Shown piece after piece: positions 1 through 8,650 of a DNA stretch of 64,000 nt. The stretch is from Yoonia sp034652275 (GTDB lineage: Bacteria > Pseudomonadota > Alphaproteobacteria > Rhodobacterales > Rhodobacteraceae). The translations under genes and the position numbers were made by a program. The stretch spans positions 186,001-250,000 of the forward strand of contig NZ_JAXIWG010000002.1 of assembly GCF_034652275.1 (NCBI RefSeq). The letters are read 5' to 3'. Positions within the stretch are counted from its first letter, which is position 1, and every line of letters begins with the position of its first letter. Under the pieces are notes generated by a model that saw only the letters and a list, made by a program, of their open reading frames with translations, did no database searches and had not been told where the DNA came from.

Positions 1-153
1 CTGCATCTGCGGATCATGCTGGCGCACGTGCCGCTGGACGCGCAGCCCGACCGCGGGCATTTCGTCGCAAGGCCCGATTTCAGCCCTGCGGCCCTGCCCA
101 CCGCGATGCGCAAGGTTTACGATTTGGTTGCCGATCTGGTGCAGATTGATTGA
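1..153 (+). CDS. C-terminal end of an unidentified protein
   Basis: An open frame enters from the left edge and ends at a TGA at 151-153, giving 50 residues of a C-terminus that finishes VADLVQID. No start is visible. Nothing in these residues identifies a family. It lies 59 bases before alkB on the same strand, so it could be cotranscribed with it. The reading frame is supported by GC-rich third positions; the function is unknown. Confidence 0.5.
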   Translation: MHLRIMLAHVPLDAQPDRGHFVARPDFSPAALPTAMRKVYDLVADLVQID

Positions 154-212
154 GAGCCTGCCACTTTGCAGCTAGAATCACCGGACCACCACGACAAAAG
201 GAATCCACGTCG

Positions 213-1352
213 ATGACGCCGTCCGCCGCGCCTGAAACAGGCCCTATCCCTTCGGCCTTGCCGTTCTGGCTGTCGCTGGGGCTGATCCCGCTTGCGGTTT
301 TTGCTGCGACGCAGGGGGGCTGGGCGCTGCTTTTGTTGCCTTTGGCGACATGGTGGCTGTTTTCGGGCCTTGATTACGTTGTCGGGCTGGACAAGGTGAA
401 CCCTGACCCCGCAACGCCCGAAAAGGCGCTGTTCTGGCACAAGCTGATCACCCTGCTCTGGACACCGCTGCAACTGGTGACGATCTTTGGCGTGCTGCAT
501 TACGTCGTGACGACAGACCATCTGACGCGGGTCGAGGCATGGGCGCTGTTCGCGGGTCTGGGCATCCTGTCGGGGACCATCGGGATCACCTATGCGCATG
601 AGCTGATGCACCAGAAACCGAAACTGGAACGCTGGCTCGCGGACATTCTGCTGGCTTCGGTGTTCTATTCGCATTTCCGGTCCGAACATATGCTGGTGCA
701 TCACCGCTATGTCGCGACCCCGCGCGATCCGGTGACGGCGCGCTATGGCGAAAGCTTTTACCGCTTCTTTCCGCGCGTGCTGTATCAGTGCTTTGTCTCC
801 GCACTTGGGGCGGAAAAGGCGATGCTAGCGCGCAAGGACCTGCCCGCGACGCATCTGTCCAACCCGTTCTGGCGCTATCTGGCGCTGCAGGTCCTGTTTG
901 TGGGGCTTGCGGCCTATATCGGTGGGCTGTGGGGCATTTTCCTGTTCGTGACGCAGGCGTTCTGGGCGGTTTTCCAGCTCGAACTGGTGAATTATGTCGA
1001 ACATTACGGGCTGACGCGCAAACATCTGGGCGACGGCAAATACGAACACGTCAAACCGCGCCATTCGTGGAACGCGTCGCAGCGCGCGTCGAACTGGCTG
1101 CTCATCAACCTGCAACGCCATTCCGACCACCATTACAAACCCGACCGGCGGTTCCCGCTGCTGCAGACCTACGCAGAGGATGAAGCCCCGCAGTTGCCCT
1201 ATGGCTATCCGGTGATGACGATGATGGCGCTGGTGCCACCACTTTGGCGCAAGACGATGCACCCGCGGATCAAGGCCTGGCGCGAGGCGTTTTATCCAGA
1301 GATCAAGAACTGGCGGCCGTACAAATATGCACGCAACCCGATGCCTCGGTAG
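213..1352 (+). CDS. alkB: Alkane 1-monooxygenase (AlkB family)
   Basis: Predicted 379-residue integral membrane di-iron hydroxylase that oxidises the terminal methyl of medium-chain alkanes, using electrons from rubredoxin. The sequence shows hydrophobic segments from about residue 15 onward and the family's histidine clusters: HELMH near 129, EHMLVHHRY near 159-167, NYVEHYG, and a C-terminal HSDHH near 303-307. These are the fatty-acid-desaturase/AlkB iron ligands. The ATG at 213 is chosen because AAAAGGAA lies just upstream; an in-frame TTG at 150 overlaps the previous stop and has no such site. No rubredoxin or rubredoxin reductase gene is adjacent, so the electron-transfer partners must be encoded elsewhere. 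Confidence 0.93.
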   Translation: MTPSAAPETGPIPSALPFWLSLGLIPLAVFAATQGGWALLLLPLATWWLFSGLDYVVGLDKVNPDPATPEKALFWHKLITLLWTPLQLVTIFGVLHYVVTTDHLTRVEAWALFAGLGILSGTIGITYAHELMHQKPKLERWLADILLASVFYSHFRSEHMLVHHRYVATPRDPVTARYGESFYRFFPRVLYQCFVSALGAEKAMLARKDLPATHLSNPFWRYLALQVLFVGLAAYIGGLWGIFLFVTQAFWAVFQLELVNYVEHYGLTRKHLGDGKYEHVKPRHSWNASQRASNWLLINLQRHSDHHYKPDRRFPLLQTYAEDEAPQLPYGYPVMTMMALVPPLWRKTMHPRIKAWREAFYPEIKNWRPYKYARNPMPR

Positions 1353-1443
1353 GGCACTCGCGCCCGTTGGGGCAGATCGGGAACCAAAACGCGCCGTATC
1401 GGTTTGAAGGACATACCAATGTCACCAAACAGGAGCGCATCCA

Positions 1444-1617
1444 ATGCGGATCAACACCTCTTCACGTGCGATCATGGGCCTTGTCGCGCTTTTGGCGCTG
1501 GCCGCCTGTGGCGATAACACCACCGAACGCGCGGCAACCGGTGCCGCCACCGGCGCGGTGGTCGCCGGACCGGCCGGTGCGCTTGTCGGCGGTGCTGTCG
1601 GCACAGTGATCGAGTAA
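1444..1617 (+). CDS. Small glycine-rich lipoprotein
   Basis: A 57-residue protein with a basic N-terminus, a hydrophobic stretch and a lipobox-like LALAAC ending at Cys22, followed by a short glycine/alanine-rich tail (TGAATGAVVAGPAGALVGG) resembling a glycine-zipper motif. This predicts a tiny outer-membrane or periplasmic lipoprotein processed by signal peptidase II. GGAGCG precedes the ATG. Its stop overlaps the T-run of the opposite-strand terminator of ccrM. Similar entericidin- or glycine-zipper-like lipoproteins are common in alphaproteobacteria, but the function of this one cannot be stated. Confidence 0.7.
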   Translation: MRINTSSRAIMGLVALLALAACGDNTTERAATGAATGAVVAGPAGALVGGAVGTVIE

Positions 1618-1647
1618 AAAAATCCCCGCCATCTTGCGATGACGGGG
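1613..1647 (-). terminator. Rho-independent terminator of ccrM
   Basis: Read on the minus strand, a hairpin with arms GCCCCGTCATC and GATGGCGGGG (one mismatch, loop GCAA) is followed by ATTTTTTT. It lies 77 bases past the ccrM stop, so it fits a terminator for that gene. Confidence 0.75.
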
Positions 1648-1723
1648 CAAAGTTAGCGCCAGCGGTCCCTGCCACCATGACAGGGTTCGCCGCAGGCGCC
1701 GGCGGTATCAACGTTGGTGAAAC

Positions 1724-2833
1724 TTAGTGTTTCTCCATCTCGGAGCGGATCTGCTGTCGTAGCAGATCAATGGGCACCTTTTGCCCGTCGCGTTTGAATT
1801 GCCAATAGGTCCAGCCGTTGCAGCTTGGCGCGCCTTCCAGATAGGCGCCGACCTGATGGATTGATCCTTTGATGTCGTCCCCGATCAGCGTGCCGTCGGC
1901 ACGGACCTTGGCCTTGTGGCGGCCGTTCATGGACCACAATTCCTCGCCGGGGCGCAGCATGCCGCGTTCGATCAGCACGCCGAAGGCCACACGCGGTTCC
2001 GCGCGTTTGGATGTCGTGACCTCCAGCGCCTCGCTGTCGAATTTGCGGGTATTGGCGATGCGTTTTTCCGCAACCTTGCGATAGGCGGCTTCGCGTTCGA
2101 TCCCGATGAAATCACGGCCCAGCATCTTGGCGACAGCACCCGTGGTGCCCGTGCCGAAGAACGGATCAAGGATCACATCGCCCGGATTTGTCGTGCCCAC
2201 GATCACGCGGTGCAGCAAGGATTGCGGTTTCTGCGTCGGATGCGCCTTGTCGCCTTGTTCGTCCTTCAACCGCTCGTGGCCGGTGCAAATCGGCAGCACC
2301 CAGTCGGACCGCATCTGCACACCTTCGTTCAGCGATTTCAGCGCTTCGTAGTTGAAGGTGTATTTGCTGGCCTCTTCCTTGGACGCCCAGATCAGCGTTT
2401 CATGGGCGTTGGTCAGGCGTTTGCCACGGAAATTGGGCATCGGGTTGGATTTGCGCCAGACCACATCATTCAAAATCCAGAACCCTTGGTTCTGCAATTC
2501 GGCCCCCATGCGGAACACGTTGTGATAGCTGCCGATCACCCAGATCGCGCCATTGGGTTTCAGCAGGCGGCGGGCGGCGGCCAGCCAGGCCTTGGTGAAA
2601 CGGTCATAGGCGGCGAAATTGTCGAACTGGTCCCAAGCGTCATCGACGGCGTCAACCTTGGAATTGTCGGGGCGGTGCAGGTCGCCTTTCAACTGCAGGT
2701 TATAGGGCGGGTCCGCAAAGATCAGGTCCACCGACCCGGCCGGCAGGCTGTTCATCACAGCGATGCAATCGCCATCAATAATCGTGTTCAGAGGCAGCGC
2801 TTGCGCCACCTTCGTCTTTGTCTTGACCGTCAT
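1724..2833 (-). CDS. ccrM: CcrM-type adenine methyltransferase (GANTC)
   Basis: A 369-residue beta-class DNA N6-adenine methyltransferase expected to methylate GANTC, the cell-cycle methylation mark of alphaproteobacteria. Catalytic motif IV DPPY is at residues 41-44 and the AdoMet-binding FFGTGTTG lies about two-thirds through; this order is typical of the beta class. The C-terminal extension of about 90 residues, including NGWTYWQF, is characteristic of CcrM rather than of restriction-linked enzymes. No restriction endonuclease is adjacent. The ATG at 2833 follows GAGGCGAAC; a start 16 codons upstream is possible but lacks a clear ribosome site. Three GANTC sites lie immediately upstream. 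Confidence 0.95.
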   Translation of the reverse strand: MTVKTKTKVAQALPLNTIIDGDCIAVMNSLPAGSVDLIFADPPYNLQLKGDLHRPDNSKVDAVDDAWDQFDNFAAYDRFTKAWLAAARRLLKPNGAIWVIGSYHNVFRMGAELQNQGFWILNDVVWRKSNPMPNFRGKRLTNAHETLIWASKEEASKYTFNYEALKSLNEGVQMRSDWVLPICTGHERLKDEQGDKAHPTQKPQSLLHRVIVGTTNPGDVILDPFFGTGTTGAVAKMLGRDFIGIEREAAYRKVAEKRIANTRKFDSEALEVTTSKRAEPRVAFGVLIERGMLRPGEELWSMNGRHKAKVRADGTLIGDDIKGSIHQVGAYLEGAPSCNGWTYWQFKRDGQKVPIDLLRQQIRSEMEKH

Positions 2834-2884
2834 GTTCGCCTCATTGCACCGGCGGATTGCCCGCTCTTTGGTTGGGCCCAATCT

Positions 2885-2923
2885 GAGTCAGAGACGATTC
2901 GCTGTCAAAACCTTTATTGAATC
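2885..2923 (-). promoter_or_regulatory. Cluster of three GANTC sites upstream of ccrM
   Basis: GAGTC (2885-2889), GATTC (2896-2900) and GAATC (2919-2923) fall within 39 bases, in the short gap between the rnhB stop and ccrM. CcrM methylates GANTC, and in Caulobacter GANTC sites in the ccrM leader take part in its own control. The same autoregulatory role here is an inference from position. Confidence 0.55.
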
Positions 2924-3554
2924 AATCACTTATGATTTGATCTTGATACAAGATATTGTGGACGGGTTTGAACGAACGCCTATGGTGTGGGGTCACACCA
3001 AGAGCGGCCAGCGCGGATTTATGGGCGGGCGTCGGATATCCGGCGTTCACGTCCCAGCCATAGCCCGGAAACTGTTGCGCCAAATCCACCATGTGGCGGT
3101 CACGCCACACCTTGGCCACGATAGAGGCCGCAGCAATCGACAGCGACCGTGCGTCACCTTTCACGATGGTCTCTGCCGACAGGGTCAGATCGCGTGGAAC
3201 CATGTTGCCATCGATCAGCACATGGTCGGGTGGTGCGGTCAGCCCCGCAAGCGCGCGCACCATCGCCATATGGGACGCGCGCAGGATGTTGTGGGTGTCG
3301 ATTTCCGCGACACTGGCCTCTGCGACACTCACCTCGGCGCAGTCCATGATCTGGGCGAACAGCGCCTCGCGCCGGGCAAGGGTCAGCGCTTTGCTGTCGT
3401 TCAGCCCCACGGGTAGGCGCGCAGGGTCCAGCACCACCGCTGCCGCAACCACGGGCCCCGCCAGCGGGCCGCGCCCCACCTCATCCACGCCAGCGATCCG
3501 CAGATGGCCGCGCAGGCGGGCGGCGTCTTCGAAAGAAAAGTCAGGTAATGTCAT
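2922..3554 (-). CDS. rnhB: Ribonuclease HII
   Basis: A 210-residue type 2 RNase H that removes ribonucleotides and RNA primers from RNA-DNA hybrids. The conserved N-terminal block GVDEVGRGPLAGPVV, carrying the first catalytic Asp-Glu pair, is near residues 21-35. SAETIVKGDARSLSIAAASI and a C-terminal HHRRSF segment follow, in the order and length usual for RnhB. The ATG at 3554 is preferred over an upstream in-frame start because it begins just before the conserved fold. It lies directly upstream of ccrM in the same orientation, and the GANTC cluster begins at its stop codon. Confidence 0.95.
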   Translation of the reverse strand: MTLPDFSFEDAARLRGHLRIAGVDEVGRGPLAGPVVAAAVVLDPARLPVGLNDSKALTLARREALFAQIMDCAEVSVAEASVAEIDTHNILRASHMAMVRALAGLTAPPDHVLIDGNMVPRDLTLSAETIVKGDARSLSIAAASIVAKVWRDRHMVDLAQQFPGYGWDVNAGYPTPAHKSALAALGVTPHHRRSFKPVHNILYQDQIISD

Positions 3555-3788
3555 GCGCCCAGTGACCCCAGGACCGCGTCCAGCGCAAGAAAAAAGGGGC
3601 AGAGCGCCAGACCTGACACCCTGCCCAAAGGTGGCGCGGGAACCGGGGCAGGACACCGCGCTGTGTCGTGTGCCATTCGTGCCGTCAGGCCCGCCTGCGA
3701 GACAATATCAAGGGCTGGCCAGATCGCTGTGCAGACGCTAACCATTGATGATATTGAATAGCAGTGCGCCCTCGGATCAGATCGAAAC

Positions 3789-4070
3789 ATGAAAATTCTT
3801 TCCTTCTCCTTCCTGATCTTTTGTCTGTCCGCAACTTTTGCGCAGGCCGCGTGTTATGCCGATTACAAGGCCAAGCAGGACAATCCCCTGCGGCTGCATT
3901 ACGGTGTGACCGAAGTCCGCGGCGATTGCAGTGTTGCGACGGCCGAGGCGCAGCTGCGCGACGGTCTTGCCCGCGACGGGTGGCAATTGTTGAATGTGCT
4001 CGGGGTCTTTGACGACTCCGGGCTGGAAGAACGAAGGGACAGCGCCGGTGAGTTCTACCTCCGCTACTGA
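3789..4070 (+). CDS. Small exported protein of unknown function
   Basis: A 93-residue protein with a clear Sec signal peptide (MKILSFSFLIFCLSATFAQA, cleavage after AQA). The mature part has two cysteines (ACYADY and GDCSVA) that could form a disulfide. The rest is hydrophilic. It is probably periplasmic. Its 3' end overlaps by 23 bases the start of the next gene, which encodes a membrane-anchored winged-helix protein, so the two are likely translated together. No family is recognised. Confidence 0.6.
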   Translation: MKILSFSFLIFCLSATFAQAACYADYKAKQDNPLRLHYGVTEVRGDCSVATAEAQLRDGLARDGWQLLNVLGVFDDSGLEERRDSAGEFYLRY

Positions 4071-4746
4071 ATCGCGCGAAATCGGCAACCGGATCGTGGT
4101 GGCAGGCATTGCCGCCATCGTATTGATTCTGGGCATCACGGCTGTTTTGCTGTTCATCAACCTGCCGGATGCCAATGCGTTCAACATGCGGGTCGAACGG
4201 CTGTTCGTTGAAAACGACACGCTGACCGGCAATGCGGAAATCAAGCTTCTGGAAATCCTCGCCGGATCGGGCACCGCGTTTTCGGACACGCTGGCGTCCT
4301 ATCGTTTTGTGATCTTTGTGCTGCTGATCTTTGCAACCGCCCTGCTGGTCGCTGCCGTCGCCTTTCTGGTCATGCTGATCGCGCTGAACCGCCGCATGGG
4401 CCGGATCGAACGGCAAGGGATCGAGGTGAATTCCCTGCTGATCAGCCGCGACGAGAAATCGGTCTATCTCAACGATTTCGAGTTCAAGCTGACCGATGCC
4501 GCGCTGGAAACCTTGTCCGTGCTGGCCGAGGCGCGCATGGACGACGAGGTGCTTTCGGGGGCGGAAATCGAAGGCGTGATTTCAGGCCGCGACCCGTCCG
4601 ATTGCGACGAGGCGGCGGGGGCGACCCGCATCAAGCGCCTGCGCGATACTTTGGGCAACCAGCTTGTCAGCGAACTTCTGGTCAAGAATATCGCACGCAA
4701 AGGCTATATGCTGGCCATCGACAAGAACGTCATCAAGATGGTCTAG
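4048..4746 (+). CDS. Membrane-anchored winged-helix protein
   Basis: A 232-residue protein with two hydrophobic segments (about residues 14-36 and 85-110) enclosing a roughly 50-residue loop likely to be periplasmic. A cytoplasmic C-terminal region follows that looks like an OmpR/PhoB-type winged helix (FEFKLTDAALETLSVLAEA, then TRIKRLRDTLG and IARKGYMLA). The layout resembles membrane-integrated one-component regulators. The GTG at 4048 is chosen because AAGGGA lies 8 bases upstream; no ATG fits. It overlaps the exported protein before it, suggesting a sensor/accessory pair. Target genes are unknown. It converges on the LacI gene, sharing 4 bases. Confidence 0.6.
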   Translation: MSSTSATESREIGNRIVVAGIAAIVLILGITAVLLFINLPDANAFNMRVERLFVENDTLTGNAEIKLLEILAGSGTAFSDTLASYRFVIFVLLIFATALLVAAVAFLVMLIALNRRMGRIERQGIEVNSLLISRDEKSVYLNDFEFKLTDAALETLSVLAEARMDDEVLSGAEIEGVISGRDPSDCDEAAGATRIKRLRDTLGNQLVSELLVKNIARKGYMLAIDKNVIKMV

Positions 4747-5768
4747 GTCCGGCGCAACGTTTCGCCCGGTGACAGTTTCGGGCTGAGCGTGACGGTGGTT
4801 TCATCCTCGGTCGAAAGCCCCAGATTGCGCGCGACGATGATCTGCGCGGCCTTGACGCCAATTTCACGGCGGCAGGCATCCATCGTCGCCAACTGGCGCG
4901 GCAGACCGTCCAGCAGCTCCACACCGTTGAACGCGGCCAGCCCGATCTTGTCGGGGATCGCAACACCCTGTTCCAAAAGGTAAAGCAAGCCGCCCGCGCC
5001 GATCATATCGTTGGAGTAATACAGGAAATCCAGATCAGGGCTGCGCGCGATCATCTTCGCCGTCATCTCGCGTCCTTTGGCCAATGCGGACCCGCCGGAA
5101 TAGAATTCCTGATCCGCAATCTCGATCCCCGCCTTGGCAAGCGTGCGGGTGAAGCCTTCGAACCGTTTGCGTGCGCGGTGGTCAAGCGGCATCTTGGTGC
5201 CCATGAACCCGATCCGCTTATAGCCCGCGGCAATGATCTCCTCGGCCATCTTGCGACCGGCGCGGCGGTGGGAAATGCCGACGCAGGTGTCGATCGGTTC
5301 GCCATCGGTATCCATGATCTCGACCACGGGAATGCCCGCCTGCCGCAGCATCGCACGCGATGCCTCGGAATGTTCCAACCCTGCGATGATGACGCCGGAC
5401 GGACGCCAAGACAGCATCTCGAACAGGACCTTTTCCTCTTTCTCGGGCAGGTAGTCCGTGACACCTACGACCGGCTGCAGGTCAGTCCCTTCCAGCACTT
5501 CGGAAATGCCCGCCAGCACCTCGGGGAAGACCATGTTGCCCAGCGACGGGATGATCACCGCGACAAGGTTTACACGCGACGACGCCAGCGCGCCCGCGAT
5601 CTTGTTGGGGACATAGCCAAGCCGTTTTGCCGCATCCTGCACCTTCTGGCGGGTGGCGGCACTGACATCGCCCTTGTTCCGGAGGACGCGGCTGACGGTC
5701 ATTTCACTGACACCCGACGCCTCGGAGACGTCGCGCAGGGTCAGGGGGCGTTTGTGATCGCTGGTCAA
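4743..5768 (-). CDS. LacI-family repressor, GntR (gluconate)-like
   Basis: A 341-residue LacI/GalR regulator. The N-terminal helix-turn-helix is TLRDVSEASGVSEMTVSRVL, followed by the hinge and the periplasmic-binding-like effector domain beginning VNLVAVIIPSLGN. The overall sequence is closest in style to gluconate utilisation repressors (GntR of the LacI family), but no gluconate genes are adjacent, so the ligand is uncertain. The start is probably TTG at 5768, with AGGA seven bases upstream; the frame has no good ATG near the HTH. The tRNA-Arg gene begins 89 bases from the start on the other strand. Confidence 0.85.
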   Translation of the reverse strand: MTSDHKRPLTLRDVSEASGVSEMTVSRVLRNKGDVSAATRQKVQDAAKRLGYVPNKIAGALASSRVNLVAVIIPSLGNMVFPEVLAGISEVLEGTDLQPVVGVTDYLPEKEEKVLFEMLSWRPSGVIIAGLEHSEASRAMLRQAGIPVVEIMDTDGEPIDTCVGISHRRAGRKMAEEIIAAGYKRIGFMGTKMPLDHRARKRFEGFTRTLAKAGIEIADQEFYSGGSALAKGREMTAKMIARSPDLDFLYYSNDMIGAGGLLYLLEQGVAIPDKIGLAAFNGVELLDGLPRQLATMDACRREIGVKAAQIIVARNLGLSTEDETTVTLSPKLSPGETLRRT

Positions 5769-5857
5769 AACTAGGTCCTGTGCTGTCGTTTTGCCAAGGT
5801 TAGCTGGCCCGAGAGACGTTGACCAGACAAGCAAACGCAGGCATTGAACAAACCGGC

Positions 5858-5934
5858 GGCCCCGTGGCTCAACAGGATAGAGCAGCCCCCTCCTAAGGGG
5901 CAGGTTACAGGTTCGAGTCCTGTCGGGGTCACCA
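5858..5934 (+). tRNA. tRNA-Arg (anticodon CCT)
   Basis: A 77-base cloverleaf. The acceptor stem GGCCCCG pairs with CGGGGTC, the D stem is GCTC/GAGC, the anticodon stem GCCCC/GGGGC has loop CTCCTAA, and the T stem ACAGG/CCTGT has loop TTCGAGT. The CCA end is encoded. The anticodon CCT reads AGG. Its 3' end faces a phage-like remnant and an accessory region, as often seen at tRNA integration sites. Confidence 0.97.
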
Positions 5935-6089
5935 AAAACACCTGTAAAATATGGCGTTTTGTCAGGCGCTTGTGAAAGCGGCTGCAGAAACGCCCGTTTG
6001 AATTCCCGGAAAATCGAGTACTGCAGACAGGTTTTCTGTACAAAAGCTGTAAAAGTTGAGGCCGGTTTAGGCCCTTTCGGGGGCCGTCA

Positions 6090-6815
6090 ATGAGCTGGCG
6101 CGTAGTGAACGAATGCGCCGACCGCCGCTTCGGCAGTGCTGCGCGCAAGCAGATCATCATGTTCCTTGCCGACAAGGCGAGCGACGACGGCTCGGGCAAC
6201 TGGTGCTCCAAGGCCACGATCCAGCGCTACACTGGGTTGGGAGAGACCACGGTCAAGCGAACCATGCGCGAGTTCCTGAAGGAAGGTATTCGGGCCGAGA
6301 CCGGCGCGCGGAATTGCAAGAATGGTTTCACCGTCGTTTACCGGATCGATCTGACAACGGTCGAAGCGCTGGACACTACTTTGGAGCCCGAGGTTGAGAC
6401 GGGGTCCACAGTGGCCCCCGTCCAGATTGGACGCGGCAGGGGGCCACTGTGCCGAGGTACCAGGGCCATCACGGCCCCAACAATCCTTAAACCACCTACG
6501 CGCAAGCGCGAGGCGGTGGCGGATGAAAAAGCTGAGGAGATTTTGGCAGCCCATCCGCCCGACCGATTGCGCGGCAAAGCGGCCTGCCTTGCCCAGATCG
6601 AAGAGGCCGTGAAGGAGGGGATCAGGCCGGAGGCCTTGCTGCAAGCGGTCCAAGCCTATGCCACCGAGAGCGCGGGTTTCACACGCCCAAAGGTCTGCTT
6701 TTCCGGCAACTGGTTTCGGTCACGGCGCTGGCAGGCTTTGTCGAGATGCAGGCGGAAGACCGCGAAAAGACAGCAACGCTGCAAGGAGATCACCATGCGC
6801 GGCCACGATGCCTAA
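6090..6815 (+). pseudogene. Phage-like helix-turn-helix protein, frameshifted
   Basis: The frame from ATG 6090 encodes an N-terminal HTH region like those of phage replication/HTH_36 proteins: SWRVVNECADRRFGSAARKQ, a winged-helix-like SKATIQRYTGLGETTVKRTM, then a low-complexity linker. Near 6735, after FSGNWFRSRRWQA, the frame turns into basic codons. The alternative frame then continues sensibly as FVEMQAEDREKTATLQGDH. This suggests a one-base frameshift (natural, or an assembly error). It lies 155 bases past tRNA-Arg with no integrase in the window, so it is probably a decayed relic of an integrated element. Confidence 0.5.
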
Positions 6816-7075
6816 ACTATGGATTACTGGCGCTCGGCAGGGACATCAAAGAGGTCAAGCTGGCGGGTCCTGACTGTCGCAGGCGTGCGCTGTCCGTTGA
6901 AAAAGAACAGACATGTTATGTTCACTTTTCAGAATGACCTATCCGACGGAAATCATTGGGGCCTTGCATTAAACTACCGTTATGGCAGTGTGATAACACT
7001 ATCGCGCAACCTGAGATCAATCTCATGCTTTGTATCGGGGCGTCGTTTACGTCACCTGCCCGGGAAGGAGGAGTC

Positions 7076-8650
7076 TTGCTTTGGTTTGACAGTTCCGCGC
7101 GCAGGATTGCGCACCTATTACCCCTATGGCGTGAGGCGGCAAGCACAACGCCTGATGGCGCCGGGCGACTTCCGCCAGAGCTTGCGGCAGAACTTCATCG
7201 CCGGATTGTCGGCAGTGTAGTCATGCCCGGTGACCCCGATTATGAGCGAGACCGTAGGCTTGCAAACCCTCGCTTCTCGCACTTTCCGGATGTCATCGTT
7301 TATTGCGAGGTCGAATCGGATGTGGCCGAGTGTCTGCGCGTGGCAGCGCTGGCCGAAATGTCTGTTGTGGTCCGATCGGGCGGGCACAGCACGGCGGGGT
7401 TCTCGTCGCAACCGGGTTTTCTCATTGACGTCAGCCGGATGAACGATGTCTTTGTCGAACCTGCGGCGCTTCGGGTCTGGGCTGGTCCGGGGACAACTTT
7501 TCGCAAGCTGAACGCCAAGATCGCCTCTTTCGGTCTGCATACCCCTGGAGGGGCCTGTCCCGATGTCTGTGTCGGGGGCTATGTGCAGGGCGGCGGCTAC
7601 GGCTTTACGGCGCGGATCTTCGGCATGAACTGCGATCAGGTAGAAGCGGTCCGGGTGATGCTGGCCGACGGCCGGATCGTCACAGCTGATGTCACGCAAA
7701 ACTGCGACCTCTTTTGGGCGGTGCGCGGCGGGACAGGCAGCAATTTTGGCGTGCTGATTGATGTGTGCTACCGGCTGTATCAAGGCAACAGCTTTGCCGG
7801 GTTCTCGATCACCTGGTCGATTGCGGGCGAGACGGGCCTGCAAAACACGGCGGCGGCGCTGGAATGGCTGCAGGCGAACTTCATGCGGACCGCTCCGGCG
7901 GGCCTTGGCTACCAGTTGATCTGGGTGTTCGAGGGGCCGGAGGGCGCGCCGCGCGAGCCGCTTTTGCTCATGCGGGGAATGTATCGTGGCAGCAAGGACG
8001 ATCTTTCCCGGCTGCTGTCGCCCGTGCTGGCCCGGTCGGGTGCGACGCTTCAGGCGTTGTATGATCCAATGCCCTATACCGATCTGAACTGCGTTCTACT
8101 GACACAACCCTATGAAGTACCGCAGTTTCCGCCGAATGTCTCTCCGATGCCGCCCCCCGAGGCAAAGCTGAGCCGCTATCTTGACCGTCCGGTCTCGGCC
8201 CGGGAGTGGCTGCCGTTGCTGCGCCATTTCCTGGCCAGCCCAAGCCCTTACACCATCGCCGCGATGGAGATCTATGGCGGGGCAATCGAACGGCCCCTGG
8301 TGCCGAATGCCTTCGTGCACCGCGAGGTTGATTGCGATCTCTTCTTTGATGTCTTTTGGCTGACCCCTGCCGAAAAGGCACCGATGCTGGCTTACCTGGA
8401 CGCTTGGGAAAAACTGGTCGCGCCGATCTGGAGCGGCCGAGTCTATCAGAATTATCCCAGTCCCGAGGATCCTGACTTTGGGCAGCATTATTGGGGGGAG
8501 GTTTATCCGGTGCTCCGTTCGGTCAAGACGAAGTATGATCCCACCAACCGTTTCAAGTATCCGCAAAGCATTCCGCCATTAGATCCAGGTGCGGCAGGAT
8601 CTGACCTACCGGGGCTTTCGGAACCGATCCGGGCCGATGATTGGGCCTGA
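7076..8650 (+). CDS. FAD-linked oxidase, berberine-bridge-like
   Basis: A 524-residue PCMH-type FAD oxidoreductase with a C-terminal BBE segment (NYPSPEDPDFGQHYWG, followed by NRFKYPQSI). RSGGHSTAG supplies the histidine and GGACPDVCVGG the cysteine at the positions that anchor FAD in bicovalent oxidases such as glucooligosaccharide and berberine bridge enzymes. No signal peptide is evident; the substrate is unknown, probably a sugar or phenolic. TTG at 7076 is preferred because GGAAGGAGG lies just upstream; an ATG at 7025 in the same frame has no good ribosome site. The 3' end overlaps the cyclase gene by 14 bases, so the two are probably coexpressed. Confidence 0.85.
   Translation: MLWFDSSARRIAHLLPLWREAASTTPDGAGRLPPELAAELHRRIVGSVVMPGDPDYERDRRLANPRFSHFPDVIVYCEVESDVAECLRVAALAEMSVVVRSGGHSTAGFSSQPGFLIDVSRMNDVFVEPAALRVWAGPGTTFRKLNAKIASFGLHTPGGACPDVCVGGYVQGGGYGFTARIFGMNCDQVEAVRVMLADGRIVTADVTQNCDLFWAVRGGTGSNFGVLIDVCYRLYQGNSFAGFSITWSIAGETGLQNTAAALEWLQANFMRTAPAGLGYQLIWVFEGPEGAPREPLLLMRGMYRGSKDDLSRLLSPVLARSGATLQALYDPMPYTDLNCVLLTQPYEVPQFPPNVSPMPPPEAKLSRYLDRPVSAREWLPLLRHFLASPSPYTIAAMEIYGGAIERPLVPNAFVHREVDCDLFFDVFWLTPAEKAPMLAYLDAWEKLVAPIWSGRVYQNYPSPEDPDFGQHYWGEVYPVLRSVKTKYDPTNRFKYPQSIPPLDPGAAGSDLPGLSEPIRADDWA

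Noticed and set aside
2924..2960. FNR-like box in the ccrM/rnhB region (TTGAT...)
   Set aside because: The second half-site does not match TTGAT-N4-ATCAA.
5908..5934. Attachment-site duplicate of the tRNA-Arg 3' end
   Set aside because: A second copy of the tRNA tail was looked for through the accessory region, up to about 25.6 kb, and not seen; the island boundary remains unproven.
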